A stretch of 64,000 nucleotides of DNA from CAVYWD01 sp963772225 (GCA_963772225.1 CAVYWD010000001.1:1054001-1118000), one strand, 5' to 3'. Positions 9,233 to 19,480 are shown, counted from the stretch's first letter. Translations and numbers: made by a program. Notes: generated by a model from the letters alone, not told the origin.

Positions 9233-9302
9233 GACTGCCTCAGCGCGCCGCGCGGCCTCCCGCCGGCGTTCGTGATGCGCTGACACCGGACCAAGTAGTC
9301 GC

Positions 9303-9332
9303 TTGACCGGTCAGAGGCAGCTTGCCTACCCT
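9303..9332 (+). promoter_or_regulatory. Candidate promoter of the Cys-rich lipoprotein gene
   Basis: TTGACC at 9303-9308 is followed after 18 bases by TACCCT (9327-9332). The -35 overlaps a short palindrome (TTGACCGGTCA). It is the only promoter-like pair ahead of the gene at 9408; assignment is by eye. Confidence 0.35.
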
Positions 9333-9407
9333 GCGACATCCACCACGGTCGAAGTCGCCGCGCCTCAGGGCCGGACTTCTGACTTCCATGGGAGAGGGAG
9401 CTCCAGC

Positions 9408-9776
9408 ATGCGTTGGGTTCGTTGGCGGCGGTATCTGGTCGCGGCGGCAGTCGTCGGCGCGGCGGCGTGTCACTCGACTCCGGCCAGCAACGGCGACGCC
9501 GGCGTGTTCACACCGCCGGACTTCGGGGACGCTGGGGCTGGAACGAACAAGGAAGTCGGCGAGGACTGCAGCGTGGGCGGGCCGGCCGCGTGCAAGTCGG
9601 GGCTCTGTTTCCACTACCTGCCGAATGCCGCCAGCGGGTTCGTCTGCAGCCATAAGTGCGAGGCCAGTTCTGAGTGCCCGGTGAGCTGGGGGTGCTTGAA
9701 CGTGTATCCCGGGTCCGGAAATGACTACTGCGTGCCGCCGCGGAACTGGGTGCCGCAAGTGGCGCAAGGGCGTTAG
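9408..9776 (+). CDS. Small Cys-rich secreted lipoprotein
   Basis: This 122-residue protein has a signal peptide ending near VVGAAACHST (possible lipidated Cys), a short Asp/Ala/Gly linker, and a compact domain with eight Cys (GEDCSVGG, ACKSGLCF, FVCSHKCE, ECPVSWGCL, YCVPP), the spacing seen in disulfide-rich myxobacterial surface proteins. ATG 9408 follows GGAGAGGGAGCTCC. It sits 70 bp upstream of the rhs gene on the same strand and may be co-transcribed with it. No function can be assigned. Confidence 0.7.
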   Translation: MRWVRWRRYLVAAAVVGAAACHSTPASNGDAGVFTPPDFGDAGAGTNKEVGEDCSVGGPAACKSGLCFHYLPNAASGFVCSHKCEASSECPVSWGCLNVYPGSGNDYCVPPRNWVPQVAQGR

Positions 9777-12700
9777 GCGATCTCGCCGTGGCGATACCGT
9801 ACCCGAAACGTCCTTGGTCATTACGAAGTCAAGAGAGGGGTCGCAGATGCGAATAAAAGCCTTCGTTGCCACCGCAGTGCTTGCAAGCGTCTTCGGTCTC
9901 ATCGCCGCGCAGGCCCACGCGACGTTGCCCGCCTGCGTCAAGTCTAATCCGGAAGATGCGGGAACTGCCGACGCAGGAACGCCTGATGCGGGCCTTTCAT
10001 GTTACGTGTTCTATTTCGAACCGGCAGACCCAAAATGCGTCTGCAAACCGTACCAAAACCATATAGCCGAATGCGGTCAGATCTTCAATTACTGGAATAT
10101 TATCGACTGTGCGACTGGGCAGCTGGCCGATACGACCTGGTGCGGAAGTTCGCCTTGCTCCTGCGGACCCAATGTGGATGACCCTTGCGACTGCACAAAC
10201 GCGAATCAGGCATGCACTGAATCCGGGCCTTGGGGGGACGTCCAGTGCAGCCAGTATCAGACACCTCAAGAGTTGCACGCAGGAATGTGGGTTTGGGGGG
10301 TCACATCTAAGGACCAGTGCCCACCCCCGGGTTCGCCGAATGGCTGCCCTGACGGTGGAATCCCTGACGCGGGTGCTCCGGATTCCGGTGTATCCGACGC
10401 GGGATCTCCCGATGCGGGAATCCCCGATGCCGGGCGAGATGGCGGCATCGCTGCCCCGCTGTGCGATGGCCTGAACAACGCATCTAATGCTGCTTGCAAG
10501 AAATCAGCGAACCCCCCTGTCTGCTGCGACGACCAATGCAAGACAACGGCCGCCGGTACGAACGTTGGCGACCCCATCAGCATGAAGACCGGCGAAAGCT
10601 ATCTGCGCGACGCAGATGTGGTCATTCATGCTTCCGTCGGCGACGTGAAGCTTTTCCATGTGTACGCCTCCAACGACGACGCCTGGAGCCTCGAAGGACC
10701 GAATGGCGACGCCAGCCTCCTCAGGCTGCTGCCGAAGCCATTCGGCTCGAGCCCCTACAGGGACGGCTCCCTTCGCTGGTGGCACAATTACTTTTCCTTC
10801 GTCTTGGCGGCCAAGACAAACAGCCCCGGCCTGTACGTGCGGGACACCGACGGCCACATGACGGCCTACAAGGCGACGTACGATGCAACGAGCCTCAGCC
10901 TCGACCCGTGCAACAAACAATCTCATTGCTTTGTGACCCCCGCGACCGGCGGCGAATATCAGGACGAGATGCTGGAGTTCTTCCAGGGAGGTGCGCCGGG
11001 GCCACTCGGAGAGGCGGACAAGTACGTCCTGTGGCGCAAGACGGGCGAGCGGCTCGAGTTCACCAAACGCTGGTTGCGCAACCAGGCTGACATCTATTTT
11101 CTGGAGCACGTCTACAGCGCTCAGGGCGATCTGGTCGCGACCGTCGATTACGACGACTCGGCACCCTCAACGCTGCCAGAGAACAACTGCGCCCAGCCCT
11201 ATCCGCCGCCGGTCTGGTTCGAGTGCAAGAGCGGAGCACCTTTCGTGCGCCAGGTCGTCGCGGCGAGCGGCGCAAAGCTCGTCTTCAACTACCAAGACAT
11301 GCCCTACTCCGTGCCGGCGCCGGACAGCTGTAGCCGCGACGAGCGGGTCCTGACAGAGGTCGACCTTGCCGATCCGGGCGGCAGCTCATCTACATGGGTC
11401 GTGAAGTACCACTACCGCGATGGCAACGCCGGGGAGCTCGAATCAATTGAGACCCCCAGCGCGTCGAGCGACTCGGGAAGCCAGTTTCTGCGCATCCAAT
11501 ACCAAAACAATGGCGCCAGGGTGTTCCACGTGACGCGTGAAACGCAGAACGCGTCCGAATTGGTCATCGATCACCAATACGAATCCAGCGACCCGAACTC
11601 GAAGGTCAATCAAGCGAGCTCCTCCGCGGAGATTCTGAAGGTCACAGCGAACCCGGCCGGAGGCGTCTCGACGAGTTATGACACCGGCTTCGACGGTTTC
11701 GGCGGAACGGCCACGCTGTCCGAGTTGAACAACGTGAGCAAGTTCCCGGGTCAGCTGGACGGAACGTGGACCGATACAACGACGGGCTGCTCGCCCGCCG
11801 AAGCTTGCTCGGAGGGGCTGGACCAGCAAACGCGTGACCAGACTACGGGATGGGTGCAGGACGTGGTGGACAAGGCGGAACACAAGACTCACTACGACTA
11901 CAAGAGAGAATCCGACTGGTCTTATGAGTCGGCCGTGACGGTCTCGAACCCGGGGGCCGCAAATGCTCCGTCTCCAGCGACAACAAACTATCCCTTCGAC
12001 GCGAACAACAAGCAGCTCCATCGGGCAGCAAGTACCACGAAGGCGAGCCTATTCAGCGGCGAAACAGGCGTATATTACACCTACGACGGGCAGGGGCGGG
12101 TCACACGCGAGGTTCACAGCGGGTCGACAGCGGTGGATCTTGGCTTGGTCGGCCAGAAGTTTATTGCGACATTCTATACGTATCAGGCACCCAATTCGAC
12201 GAGTGCAGACCAGAAGTATCTGATGGTGACCGGGCCCTGCGAGGTTGCGTCGCTCGACTCCACCGCGTGCGCAAATGCCGCCGGCGCCCCGGTGACGGAG
12301 ACCATCTACTTCGCGAAAGACGACTCGAAGGGCAGAGGAAACCAGCCGAAGGAACTCCATAGGTATCCGAACGGGAGCAATGCGCCCGCACTGGTTTCGA
12401 GCATTGACGACTATGACCTCTTGGGCAACGTGCTGCAGCAGACCGATGAAAACGGGCATTCCACGGTCTTCGAGTACCTGCCAGGGACTCACCTCGTCTC
12501 CAAAAGGACGGTCGCCACCGATAGCGGCCCAGAGGTCACCGAGTATGGCTATGAGCTCGGCCGGCGCATTTGGACCAAGCTGCCGCCGTCCCAAGGCGGG
12601 AGCCCGGGCTATGAATTGGAGTGCTACCGGGAGAACACCTCAACCGGGAGCTGCATCGGCGGGACAGTAACTGATGTGATTCAATGGAAGGCAAAGGCGG

Positions 12701-15020
12701 GCGACTATCTGGGGCTCTCCGTGTCCGAGAAAGTGGTCTACGACTACTGGACCGACCCAAGCGGCCTGGTGAAGCAATCGCTCAAGTCGGAGGCATTCTA
12801 TTCACCGGGCGGGCTTCGCCGGGTCAAGAAGTACGGCGCCGACCTCCATCGGCGGCAGGTGCGCGAGGCCTCCGGCGGTTCACTCACAGACCCACTGGCG
12901 GCCGAATTCCAGACCGTGAAGGCCTACGACCACGCGGACCACGTCAAGGCGCTGGGGCTGCCGTACAACGATCCGCCGAAGTATTGCGAATCCGCGAGCG
13001 GCAGCCTGAGCACGGCCTGCAATGCCCTCGCCTATGACGACGTGGACAGGCTCCAGAGCGTCACCGAGTATCCCGACGGCGCGAGCCCGGTGACGACTTG
13101 CTTCGATCGGGACGCGCACGGGAACATCTCCAGAATCGCCTTCGGCTGCGCGACCGATTGCGCAAGTTGCCTCAACGAAGGACCCAAGGTTGCGTCCTAC
13201 GCCTATGACGACTTTGGCAATGTCATCACCGCCTCCCTGCCGAACACCGGGACGACGTCGGCGAAGGGGGAGCTGCGATTCGTCTACGATGCGAGCGGTC
13301 ATGTGACGAAGCGCGACCTGCCTTCGCTTCGGGACAGCAACACCTACTACGAGACCTCCTACGATGGCCTGGGGCGAGTGCTCGGGGTCACGAGCAAGTC
13401 GACGGCGGGCGGGAACGCCGTGGGCCTTTGGACCGCCGCCTATGACCAGGCGATCGCGCCTTGCTCTTCCGGGACAAACACTGTGGGCCGGCTCGCGCAG
13501 CGGGCCGATTCATTCGGGACCACCTGCTACTCGTACGATGCCGAGGGGCGGATCACCAAGGAGGAGCGCCAGCGCGCCACGCCGACCTGCGACAACAAGT
13601 GCATCAACGACACGTTGACGACCGAGTACACCTACGACTTGGCGGGGAACCTGACCTCCATCGTCTATCCGCATGGGCGAAAGGTCTGGTACGACTATTA
13701 CTCCGACAGCGGGCGAGAGAATCGAATCAAGGCGGTCCGAGTCAGCTTGCCCGGAAGCGGGGACGCGGGGCGCGAGATTCTGCGTAACATAGTCTGGGAG
13801 CCGTACGGCTCGCTGAGCAGCTACTCAGTGGTGAATCCGGATGACGACTCGGAGGCGAAGGTCGAGTACCTCCTGGGCGACGCCGGGAATCGGGATGCGA
13901 CGGCGACCCAGAACTGTGGGTACGGGCGGCCGGCGACCAACGATAACTCGGGTCGGCTGAGGGCGCTCTGGGTCTCCAAGGCGGGCGACGGTGACCTCTA
14001 TCGTCGCGCCTACACCTGGAAGGCAGACCAGATTGTCGGGCAGGATACGTGCGTCGCCTCGAACGACGCGGCGGTGTCCGCCAACCGCGAACGGTTCGGC
14101 TACGATCACGCGCTGCGGCTGACCGGGGCCGAAGAGGTTGGCTTGGGCACGCGGAGCTACAGCTACGATGCTCGGGGCAATCGGACGAGCGAGGCGAACT
14201 GGGCGCGCACCATGACCAGCGCGCTCGGAGGCGATGCCCTCCCGGACCAACTCCAGAGCGTCTCGGCGCCGCCGACGAAGGGGGAGGACTGGTCGCTCAA
14301 CTACACGTACGACTACGACGCGGATGGGCGAGTGAAGGCGATCCACTCGCCGCCGTACCTGACACCCAGCCCGTCGGGGCTGACCGATGTGAAGATGGAG
14401 TTCGGATATGGCGACCCGACGGTCGGCGGGATCGACGCGGTGTTCAGTGCGGTGACGCTGAGCAATGCCTTCGACGGCGGGCCGACATACAACTACTATT
14501 ACGACGCGCAGAGCCGGCGATGGCGGAAGGTGTATCCGACGCTCAAGGCGGATGAGTTCTTCTACGACTTGGGGCACCTGCTGCTCGAGGACCGGGGGAA
14601 CGACGCGCTGGACAGCCAGACGCCGGTGTATCCGATCGACGAGTATGTCTGGCTCGATGGGCGGCCGGTGGCGTACCTGCGGTCGAACTTCGACGCGAGC
14701 TGGAATCGACTGAATGACTTGACGGGGAGCTGCAAGCGGAACGGGGAGGAGGCGGCTTGCGGGCTGTATTTCCTGGTGACGGATCATATCGGCAAGCCGG
14801 CGGTGGTGCTGGACCCGCAGCATCGGATCTCGGGCGCGGCGGTAGAGGGAGATCCCTTCGGCGAAGCCAATAGCCGGCCACTGGCCGGGGATACGCACCA
14901 TCCGATGGCGGCTGGCGATGCTGGGCCCATTGCGACGATTGATTTGGGGCCTTCGCGCGGGTTGGAGCAGCAGGTGCGAGTGAAGTTCGCGATGCTCGAT
15001 GTGCCTGCGGAGGCCGTTGG

Positions 15021-15029
15021 CTTTGTAGA
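15021..15029 (+). repeat. Left target-site duplication of the IS (CTTTGTAGA)
   Basis: The 9 bases CTTTGTAGA lie directly left of the inverted repeat and recur directly right of the element at 16560-16568. This is the expected footprint of transposition, and the identity of the copies points to a recent event. Confidence 0.95.
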
Positions 15030-16559
15030 CCAGCCCTTTCAAGGTGCGTTCTTTCTCTTTGTTTTCCGCAATGCTAGCAAGCGAGCAGTGGAAACATGAG
15101 GGTGTCTTCGGTTGAAGGTTCTCGGTTGCCGCGGCTTCTTTGGACCACGTGGATGTCGACGGAACTTCAGCAAGTCAACTTCTCCAGCGAGGTCGACAAG
15201 CACCTTGGCGACCTCGCTGGTTGGGGCTGCCTGGAATACTCGCCACGCTTTGGGCGGGATCGCGATCTCCATGCCTCGCCGGGTGCCGGCGATTTCGTCG
15301 GCCAGGTAATAGGCCGATACCTCTTCTTGGATCTTTTCGGCTCCGTGCTCGGCGCGCAAGGCGGCCTTGATGACCGAGAGAACGTTGTAGGCGACCAAGG
15401 CCACACAGAACGCGAAGAGCGCTGCCTTCGGATAGCCCAACGTATTGAGCTCGCCTTCCAGGGTTGCCTCCAGCTCCTGAAATGCCAACTCGATGCCCCA
15501 CCGCTTTCGGTAGACAGCGCCGACGGTTGTGCCGAGAGTATCTGGTGGGAGATTCGTCAGGATGTGAAGTTCCCGGTCGCCATCACGCGTCGCCTTCTGA
15601 AGCTTCAGGGTAATACGGCGGGCGAGGAGCGAGTTCCCGGTGTCATCCCTCAGCTTCACCTCCTGTTCCCAAACCTCGGCGCCGTCGATGGTGCCGCAGC
15701 GACGAAGACGGCCGATCGGTTTCCACGGCACATTGATGCGGTGGTGCCTGACGATGAAGAGCCCCTCTCGACGGGCGATGCCGAAGAGCAGGGCGCAGGT
15801 GCAGAAGTTGCGGTCAGCGATCCACACGTCCCTCGGCGCGACCTTCGCCAACACCGCTTCAGTGAGCGAGCGCTCCTGGGCGTGGCCATCCTCGCAAGGG
15901 ATCACATCGGTTACTTGCAGGAGGCGCGGATCCAGCACGACCAATGCAAACCCTGGCAGCGGGCCCGCTGCGGTCTTGCGCAGCTCGGAAATCCGATGCT
16001 CCGTGGCCGCCAGGTGATTCCCGTCGAGGATCCGAGCTCGATACCCTGGAAGGAGTTCCGGAAGCGATGCCTTCATGCTTTCGATCAACGGAACAGTGCG
16101 ACCGGCGACGTGCTTGACCAATGCCGCACCGACCCCCGGCTCGATTCCGTCGACCTTGTTGTACAGCGACTGTACCGAGACCTCAATTCGGCGCCGATTG
16201 GCTTGATAGGCGGCGTGAAGCGACGGCCGGATGCGGTGAACCACGAGGCTCATCAAGTCGACGACTGTGGAGAACAGCAGCGTCCGCGTGTATTGCGTTT
16301 CAGCGCTCGCGCCAAACACGGCATCAACATCTTCGGAGCGCAGCGCATGCTCGAGTGTCCCACGCGCCATCACGCTAATCGGGCTCTGTTCAATGAACGG
16401 AGCGAACACCTTGCCAAGAATCATGCGTTGGCCTTTCGACGGGCGCCCCGGTTTGGACGCGCCCAGGAGAGGCCAGATCCATGGCAGATTCTCAGGACCC
16501 GCACAATAGAGTCGAAATCCCGCAGCAACACCAACTACTTACGACCTTTAAAGGGCTGG
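15030..16559 (-). mobile_element. IS4-family insertion sequence, 1530 bp
   Basis: The ends are imperfect 15-bp inverted repeats: CCAGCCCTTTCAAGG at 15030-15044 and its partner CCTTTAAAGGGCTGG at 16545-16559 (one mismatch). Identical 9-bp duplications flank it. A single transposase gene fills it on the minus strand, its stop lying inside the left repeat, and about 135 bp upstream of the transposase should carry its promoter. The element is intact by eye and sits in the rhs gene between the core and the toxin tip. Confidence 0.95.
15039..16424 (-). CDS. IS4-family DDE transposase
   Basis: The 461-residue protein has the IS4 features: first Asp in ARILDGNHLAAT, second Asp in VWIADRNF, and the YREK-type block YRKRWGIELAFQELE carrying the catalytic Glu. 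The N-terminal part (residues 1-150) is the usual helical DNA-binding region, and the tail is basic (KKPRQPRTFNRRHPH). Length is normal and no stop or shift interrupts it, so it may be active. It starts at ATG 16424 and ends inside the terminal inverted repeat. Confidence 0.95.
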   Translation of the reverse strand: MILGKVFAPFIEQSPISVMARGTLEHALRSEDVDAVFGASAETQYTRTLLFSTVVDLMSLVVHRIRPSLHAAYQANRRRIEVSVQSLYNKVDGIEPGVGAALVKHVAGRTVPLIESMKASLPELLPGYRARILDGNHLAATEHRISELRKTAAGPLPGFALVVLDPRLLQVTDVIPCEDGHAQERSLTEAVLAKVAPRDVWIADRNFCTCALLFGIARREGLFIVRHHRINVPWKPIGRLRRCGTIDGAEVWEQEVKLRDDTGNSLLARRITLKLQKATRDGDRELHILTNLPPDTLGTTVGAVYRKRWGIELAFQELEATLEGELNTLGYPKAALFAFCVALVAYNVLSVIKAALRAEHGAEKIQEEVSAYYLADEIAGTRRGMEIAIPPKAWRVFQAAPTSEVAKVLVDLAGEVDLLKFRRHPRGPKKPRQPRTFNRRHPHVSTARLLALRKTKRKNAP

Positions 16560-16568
16560 CTTTGTAGA
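16560..16568 (+). repeat. Right target-site duplication of the IS
   Basis: CTTTGTAGA, identical to 15021-15029, immediately follows the right inverted repeat. Confidence 0.95.
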
Positions 16569-16584
16569 CTCGAGTGGTGCGGCA

Positions 16585-17481
16585 ATGGCGGGCGGGAAGC
16601 TCGGCAGGCCGTGGGCGGGGCCGCGGCGGAGCGATTGGGTGGATTTTCCGGCGGGCGGGGATGGAAAGGCGGTTGTGGAGGTTGGGGTAGGCGCCCAGGG
16701 TTCACTTGGGGTGGCGGCGGAGGAATTCGAATATCGAATGTGGGCGGGCGGTGCGAACCAATCGTGGCCGCGGATTCGGTTTCCGGGGAACTATGCCGAT
16801 GCCGAAACCGGACTAAATGAGAATTGGCACCGATACTATGAGGCGCGCACTGGGCGATACCTGGAGACCGAGCCACGATTCTCTTCGACGACGGCCACAG
16901 AGAGTCAAGCCTTGGCTGGACGAGTTGCGAGCGCTTATGGTTACGCGACAGAGAATCCGGTGCAGAGCGTTGATTCAACAGGCCTGGATCCAGTAAATGG
17001 ATTTCCTTGTGCATTGCATCCGGAAGTTTGTGCGACCCATATGAGTGACCATGAGGCCAAAGCGCTACTTGCGCTCGTCGCGGCAGGCGCAGCGGTCCTG
17101 GTTCCGGAGGCCGTGGCAGCTGCCGATGGTACCCTTGGCGCATGGCTCTTGAGGAGCCTTACTGCGAGACAGACAGCAGCACTGATAGCGGCGGCCGGAG
17201 CCGGAGTGCAGGAGAACCAGAAGGCGGGCAACGCATTTCGAGATCTTGTTGCGCAAGCGATAAGGGCAAAAGGCAACAATGCAACAACTGAGATCTGCAA
17301 ATGGACCCCCTTCGGGAAGCGCTTCATCGACGTCGAGGTCTCGACGCCTGAGGGAGAGGTCTTGGGCGGGATTGAAGCGAAGCTTGGTGATTCTGCCTAC
17401 ATTGCCTCTCAAAGGGCGAAAGATGCCTGGTTGTGGATCATGGATGGATATCGAGTCAACCTTATCCGAGGCGGTCGATGA
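16585..17481 (+). CDS. Detached Rhs C-terminal part with restriction-nuclease-like toxin
   Basis: This 298-residue frame from ATG 16585 is the part of the rhs gene beyond the IS. Residues 70-140 hold the Rhs C-terminal core (RYYEARTGRYLETEPR, YGYATENPVQSVDSTGLD), after which the polymorphic tip begins. The last 90 residues fit a PD-(D/E)xK nuclease fold: GNAFRDLV, RFIDVEV (Asp), GGIEAKLGDS (ExK). That suggests a DNase toxin of the Tox-REase kind (inference from motif spacing). A hydrophobic Ala-rich helix lies between core and tip. It has a poor ribosome binding site and no signal peptide, so it may be unexpressed. Its stop overlaps the start of the immunity gene. Confidence 0.75.
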   Translation: MAGGKLGRPWAGPRRSDWVDFPAGGDGKAVVEVGVGAQGSLGVAAEEFEYRMWAGGANQSWPRIRFPGNYADAETGLNENWHRYYEARTGRYLETEPRFSSTTATESQALAGRVASAYGYATENPVQSVDSTGLDPVNGFPCALHPEVCATHMSDHEAKALLALVAAGAAVLVPEAVAAADGTLGAWLLRSLTARQTAALIAAAGAGVQENQKAGNAFRDLVAQAIRAKGNNATTEICKWTPFGKRFIDVEVSTPEGEVLGGIEAKLGDSAYIASQRAKDAWLWIMDGYRVNLIRGGR

Positions 17482-18092
17482 TGCATAGTCGAGAGATAGT
17501 CAAGAAGTCGTTCGGAGGGGTTCGCAAGGCGCTTAAGGCGCAGGGCTTCTACACTCAGGGCTCGACGCTCTGTCGCAGGGCTGCTTCTGGCAACACCGAG
17601 CTTGTATCTCTACAGAAGAGCGTGCGATCGTCGGAAGTCGAATCGCTTGTCACAATCAACTATGGAGTGCATTGCGCCTGCATTGGCGACAGCCGTGGCG
17701 AAGAACCCTCCGCTACGGTTGATCTTTCAAGAGCGCACTGGAGGGAACGATGGACCGAAGGCGGAAATGAGAAATGGCTCCTGGTGCGGTCTTCGGATGA
17801 TGCGGACGAAACTGCGCGAATCCTGCTAGCTGCCTTGGATGGCATCGTGCTTCCTAGGCTGGCCCGATACTCCGTGGACGAGGCGCTTCGCGATGCTTGG
17901 CTCGAGGGCTCGTCGCCTGGAATCACCGAAATGCAGCGGCTACTCTTCTTGGCGCTGCTCCTTAAGAAGACCGGCCCGGCGGAACATCTTGAGTCGGTGG
18001 TTGAGGAGCTCCGAGGAAAGGTGAAAGGCACGGTTCACGCGGGATTGGTGAACTACAATCTCGAGAAGGCCGGAATCCGCGTAAAACGATAG
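17478..18092 (+). CDS. DUF4304-type immunity protein
   Basis: This 204-residue cytoplasmic protein begins IVKKSFGGVRKALKAQGF, followed by a Cys-Arg-Arg strand and a VSLQKS strand, the layout of DUF4304 proteins, which often sit beside polymorphic toxins. The second half (LLFLALLLKKTG, VVEELRGKVKG) is helical. The ATG at 17478 overlaps the TGA of the toxin tip (a second ATG follows directly), so the two are coupled as toxin then immunity. The role as inhibitor of the nuclease is inferred from family and position. Confidence 0.75.
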   Translation: MMHSREIVKKSFGGVRKALKAQGFYTQGSTLCRRAASGNTELVSLQKSVRSSEVESLVTINYGVHCACIGDSRGEEPSATVDLSRAHWRERWTEGGNEKWLLVRSSDDADETARILLAALDGIVLPRLARYSVDEALRDAWLEGSSPGITEMQRLLFLALLLKKTGPAEHLESVVEELRGKVKGTVHAGLVNYNLEKAGIRVKR

Positions 18093-18185
18093 AGACAGCA
18101 TTGAGCCTGTGACGGACATTGCTCTTGCTGAGGAAATCGGGTTCGCTGGGTCGGCTGTCGACAGCAGCATGCGGAAGGCTCACTA

Positions 18186-18503
18186 ATGATGAATGGGGAA
18201 GCGACGTTGCTTGGCTCATGGCGAACGGACCCGAGCGACCAATGGTCGCTGCGCGAGTTTGGCGATGTTTCTCTTACGTTTGAAGCCGGAGGCGAACTTG
18301 TTTATGTGGTGAACTTGCCAAACAAGAAACAGATTATGCGTCTCTCCTATAGAGTCGACGGGGTTTGGCTCATCACGGACCAGCCGTCGTCGCCGAGGGC
18401 GGAGAAGGTCGAGTTCTCGTTCGCGCAGGATGGTCGCCTTGTGCTAACAAATCCGGCTCCGGCCCCGCCATCGTACTACCTACGCAAGGCCGCCGCGAGG
18501 TGA
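18186..18503 (+). CDS. Hypothetical small protein, possible second immunity gene
   Basis: This 105-residue protein from ATG 18186 (a second ATG follows directly) is predicted to be mostly beta strands (LTFEAGGELVYVV, IMRLSYRVDGVWLIT, VEFSFAQDGRLVL), like a small lipocalin or jelly-roll domain. I do not recognise the family. It lies 93 bp after the DUF4304 gene on the same strand inside the toxin island, which is where immunity genes or orphan cassettes are usually found. No signal peptide. Confidence 0.55.
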   Translation: MMNGEATLLGSWRTDPSDQWSLREFGDVSLTFEAGGELVYVVNLPNKKQIMRLSYRVDGVWLITDQPSSPRAEKVEFSFAQDGRLVLTNPAPAPPSYYLRKAAAR

Positions 18504-18640
18504 TTCGAGTAAGATGGAGTTAGATGGACGTGTCAAACAACGGACACTCTGGAGCGCGAGGGAGCTGCCGTCGTCCACCAAGGCCAGGGGAATAGCCGTC
18601 GCCGACGGCGCCGCGCGGTGCTCGATGCTGAGAGTGAGGG

Positions 18641-18735
18641 AAGACGGTGGTCGTTCCGCCCGTGTACGTGGTTCATACCCGTCGTGGATACGGCCAACCC
18701 CTCCACCTCGGCATGGGGCAAAGCTTCCGCTACGA
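18641..18735 (+). pseudogene. Fragment of an SPFH/flotillin-like gene
   Basis: Translation from AAG 18641 reads KTVVVPPVYVVHTRRGYGQP then LHLGMGQSFRY, the segment that in SPFH proteins follows a hydrophobic FWLWK. That preceding segment is found at 20160-20187, where the gene jumps straight to its coiled coil. The fragment has a stop just upstream (TGA) and no start, so it is a relic. Confidence 0.65.
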
Positions 18736-18813
18736 GCTGTCGACGGCGACCAGAATCCGCAGCAGTTTGACTGTTGAGGTCGGTTGCCTGCGACGCGAGC
18801 TGGAATCGGCTGA

Positions 18814-18865
18814 ATTGAGCTTTATCACAGTAATCGGTGAAGGAGCGATGGGACTTGTCGAGGGA
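18814..18865 (+). repeat. 52-bp direct repeat, copy 1
   Basis: This copy matches 19398-19449 with a single mismatch (TCG versus TTG). In one frame both copies read SFITVIGEGAMGLVEG, but neither is in a long gene. Copy 1 starts right after the Rhs-core relic. Confidence 0.85.
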
Positions 18866-18902
18866 CCGGCGGCGCTGTGGGAAGATTCTAGGCAGGTGTC
18901 GA

Positions 18903-19172
18903 ATGAGTGTGACTGTGAGTCTGGTAGGGCTGCGCAGGATTGGGGTTGCCACGTATGAGGGGGTCCTTCAGTTTGGAGGTGACAAGAAGACAAGTATTGT
19001 CTTTTGCGTGGAATCCGGTGGAGGGGTGGACGGCGTCCCGATTCCGAAAGAACTCGAAGTGCGATTTGGGGCAAGCGTTGCGGCTCTAAGCAATATCTTC
19101 CAGGCGGTGTTGGCCCTCCACCGCGCGCAGGCACTGGAGGCGGAGGAGTTGCCCGTCGGACCCTCTGGGTGA
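18903..19172 (+). CDS. Hypothetical 89-residue protein
   Basis: From ATG 18903 the frame encodes a soluble protein beginning SVTVSLVGLRRIGVATYEGV, with a SIVFCVESGGG strand and a C-terminal helix (LSNIFQAVLALHRAQALEAE). No family is recognised and the ribosome binding site is weak (GGCAGGTG). Base composition matches the low-GC island. It could be an orphan immunity protein or a chance frame between relics. Confidence 0.35.
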   Translation: MSVTVSLVGLRRIGVATYEGVLQFGGDKKTSIVFCVESGGGVDGVPIPKELEVRFGASVAALSNIFQAVLALHRAQALEAEELPVGPSG

Positions 19173-19397
19173 ATCGTCGGTCCTGAATCAAATTGCTGCA
19201 AGGGTATCACTTCGGCGGCCGGGAGCTGTCCGAGGCCCGAGATCCCCGAGATCCCGGAGATGCAAAGAGAGGTACGAGTGCAGTACACGCGAAATGCCTG
19301 ACTCCGGGGGGAAAGTTGCAGTGGGGGCCATTAGGGCTCAGACCGCCGGGCTCGCGGGACTCGCGATGAGGCGCCGGACTCTGCAATTGTTCGTGTC

Positions 19398-19449
19398 TTG
19401 AGCTTTATCACAGTAATCGGTGAAGGAGCGATGGGACTTGTTGAGGGAC
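19398..19449 (+). repeat. 52-bp direct repeat, copy 2
   Basis: Second copy of the repeat at 18814-18865. The two flank the 89-residue frame, so they could be the product of a local duplication or of recombination between toxin cassettes. Confidence 0.85.
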
Positions 19450-19480
19450 GGGCGGATGCAGTGGGCATGGGCACGGGCAC

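Larger units (their letters stand above)
9847..17481 (+). pseudogene. Rhs/YD-repeat polymorphic toxin gene interrupted by an IS element
   Basis: The uninterrupted gene would encode about 2031 residues (9847-15029 joined to 16569-17481). It has a signal peptide (MRIKAFVATAVLASVFGLIA), a Cys-rich head, a DAG-rich linker, an entry block (DPISMKTGESYLRDAD) typical of the Rhs N-terminal region, many YD repeats (YDAEGRITKEE, YDLAGNLTS, YDYDADGRVKAI), and the core (FLVTDHIGKPAVVLD). An IS element enters after GTT GGC TTT GTA GA. Removing it with one 9-bp duplication restores the frame into SSGAAMAGG and the signature FPGNYADAETGLNENWHRYY. As it stands, translation ends at 15099 after 1750 residues with IS-derived residues at the end. 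Lower GC than the flanks suggests acquisition. Confidence 0.9.

Noticed and set aside
13825..15042. 405-codon minus-strand frame inside rhs
   Set aside because: It is the reverse of Rhs YD repeats, has no start signal, and ends within the IS repeat by chance.
18083..18184. Short frame between the DUF4304 gene and the gene at 18186
   Set aside because: It encodes about 30 residues with no motif and no ribosome binding site; too little to support a gene.
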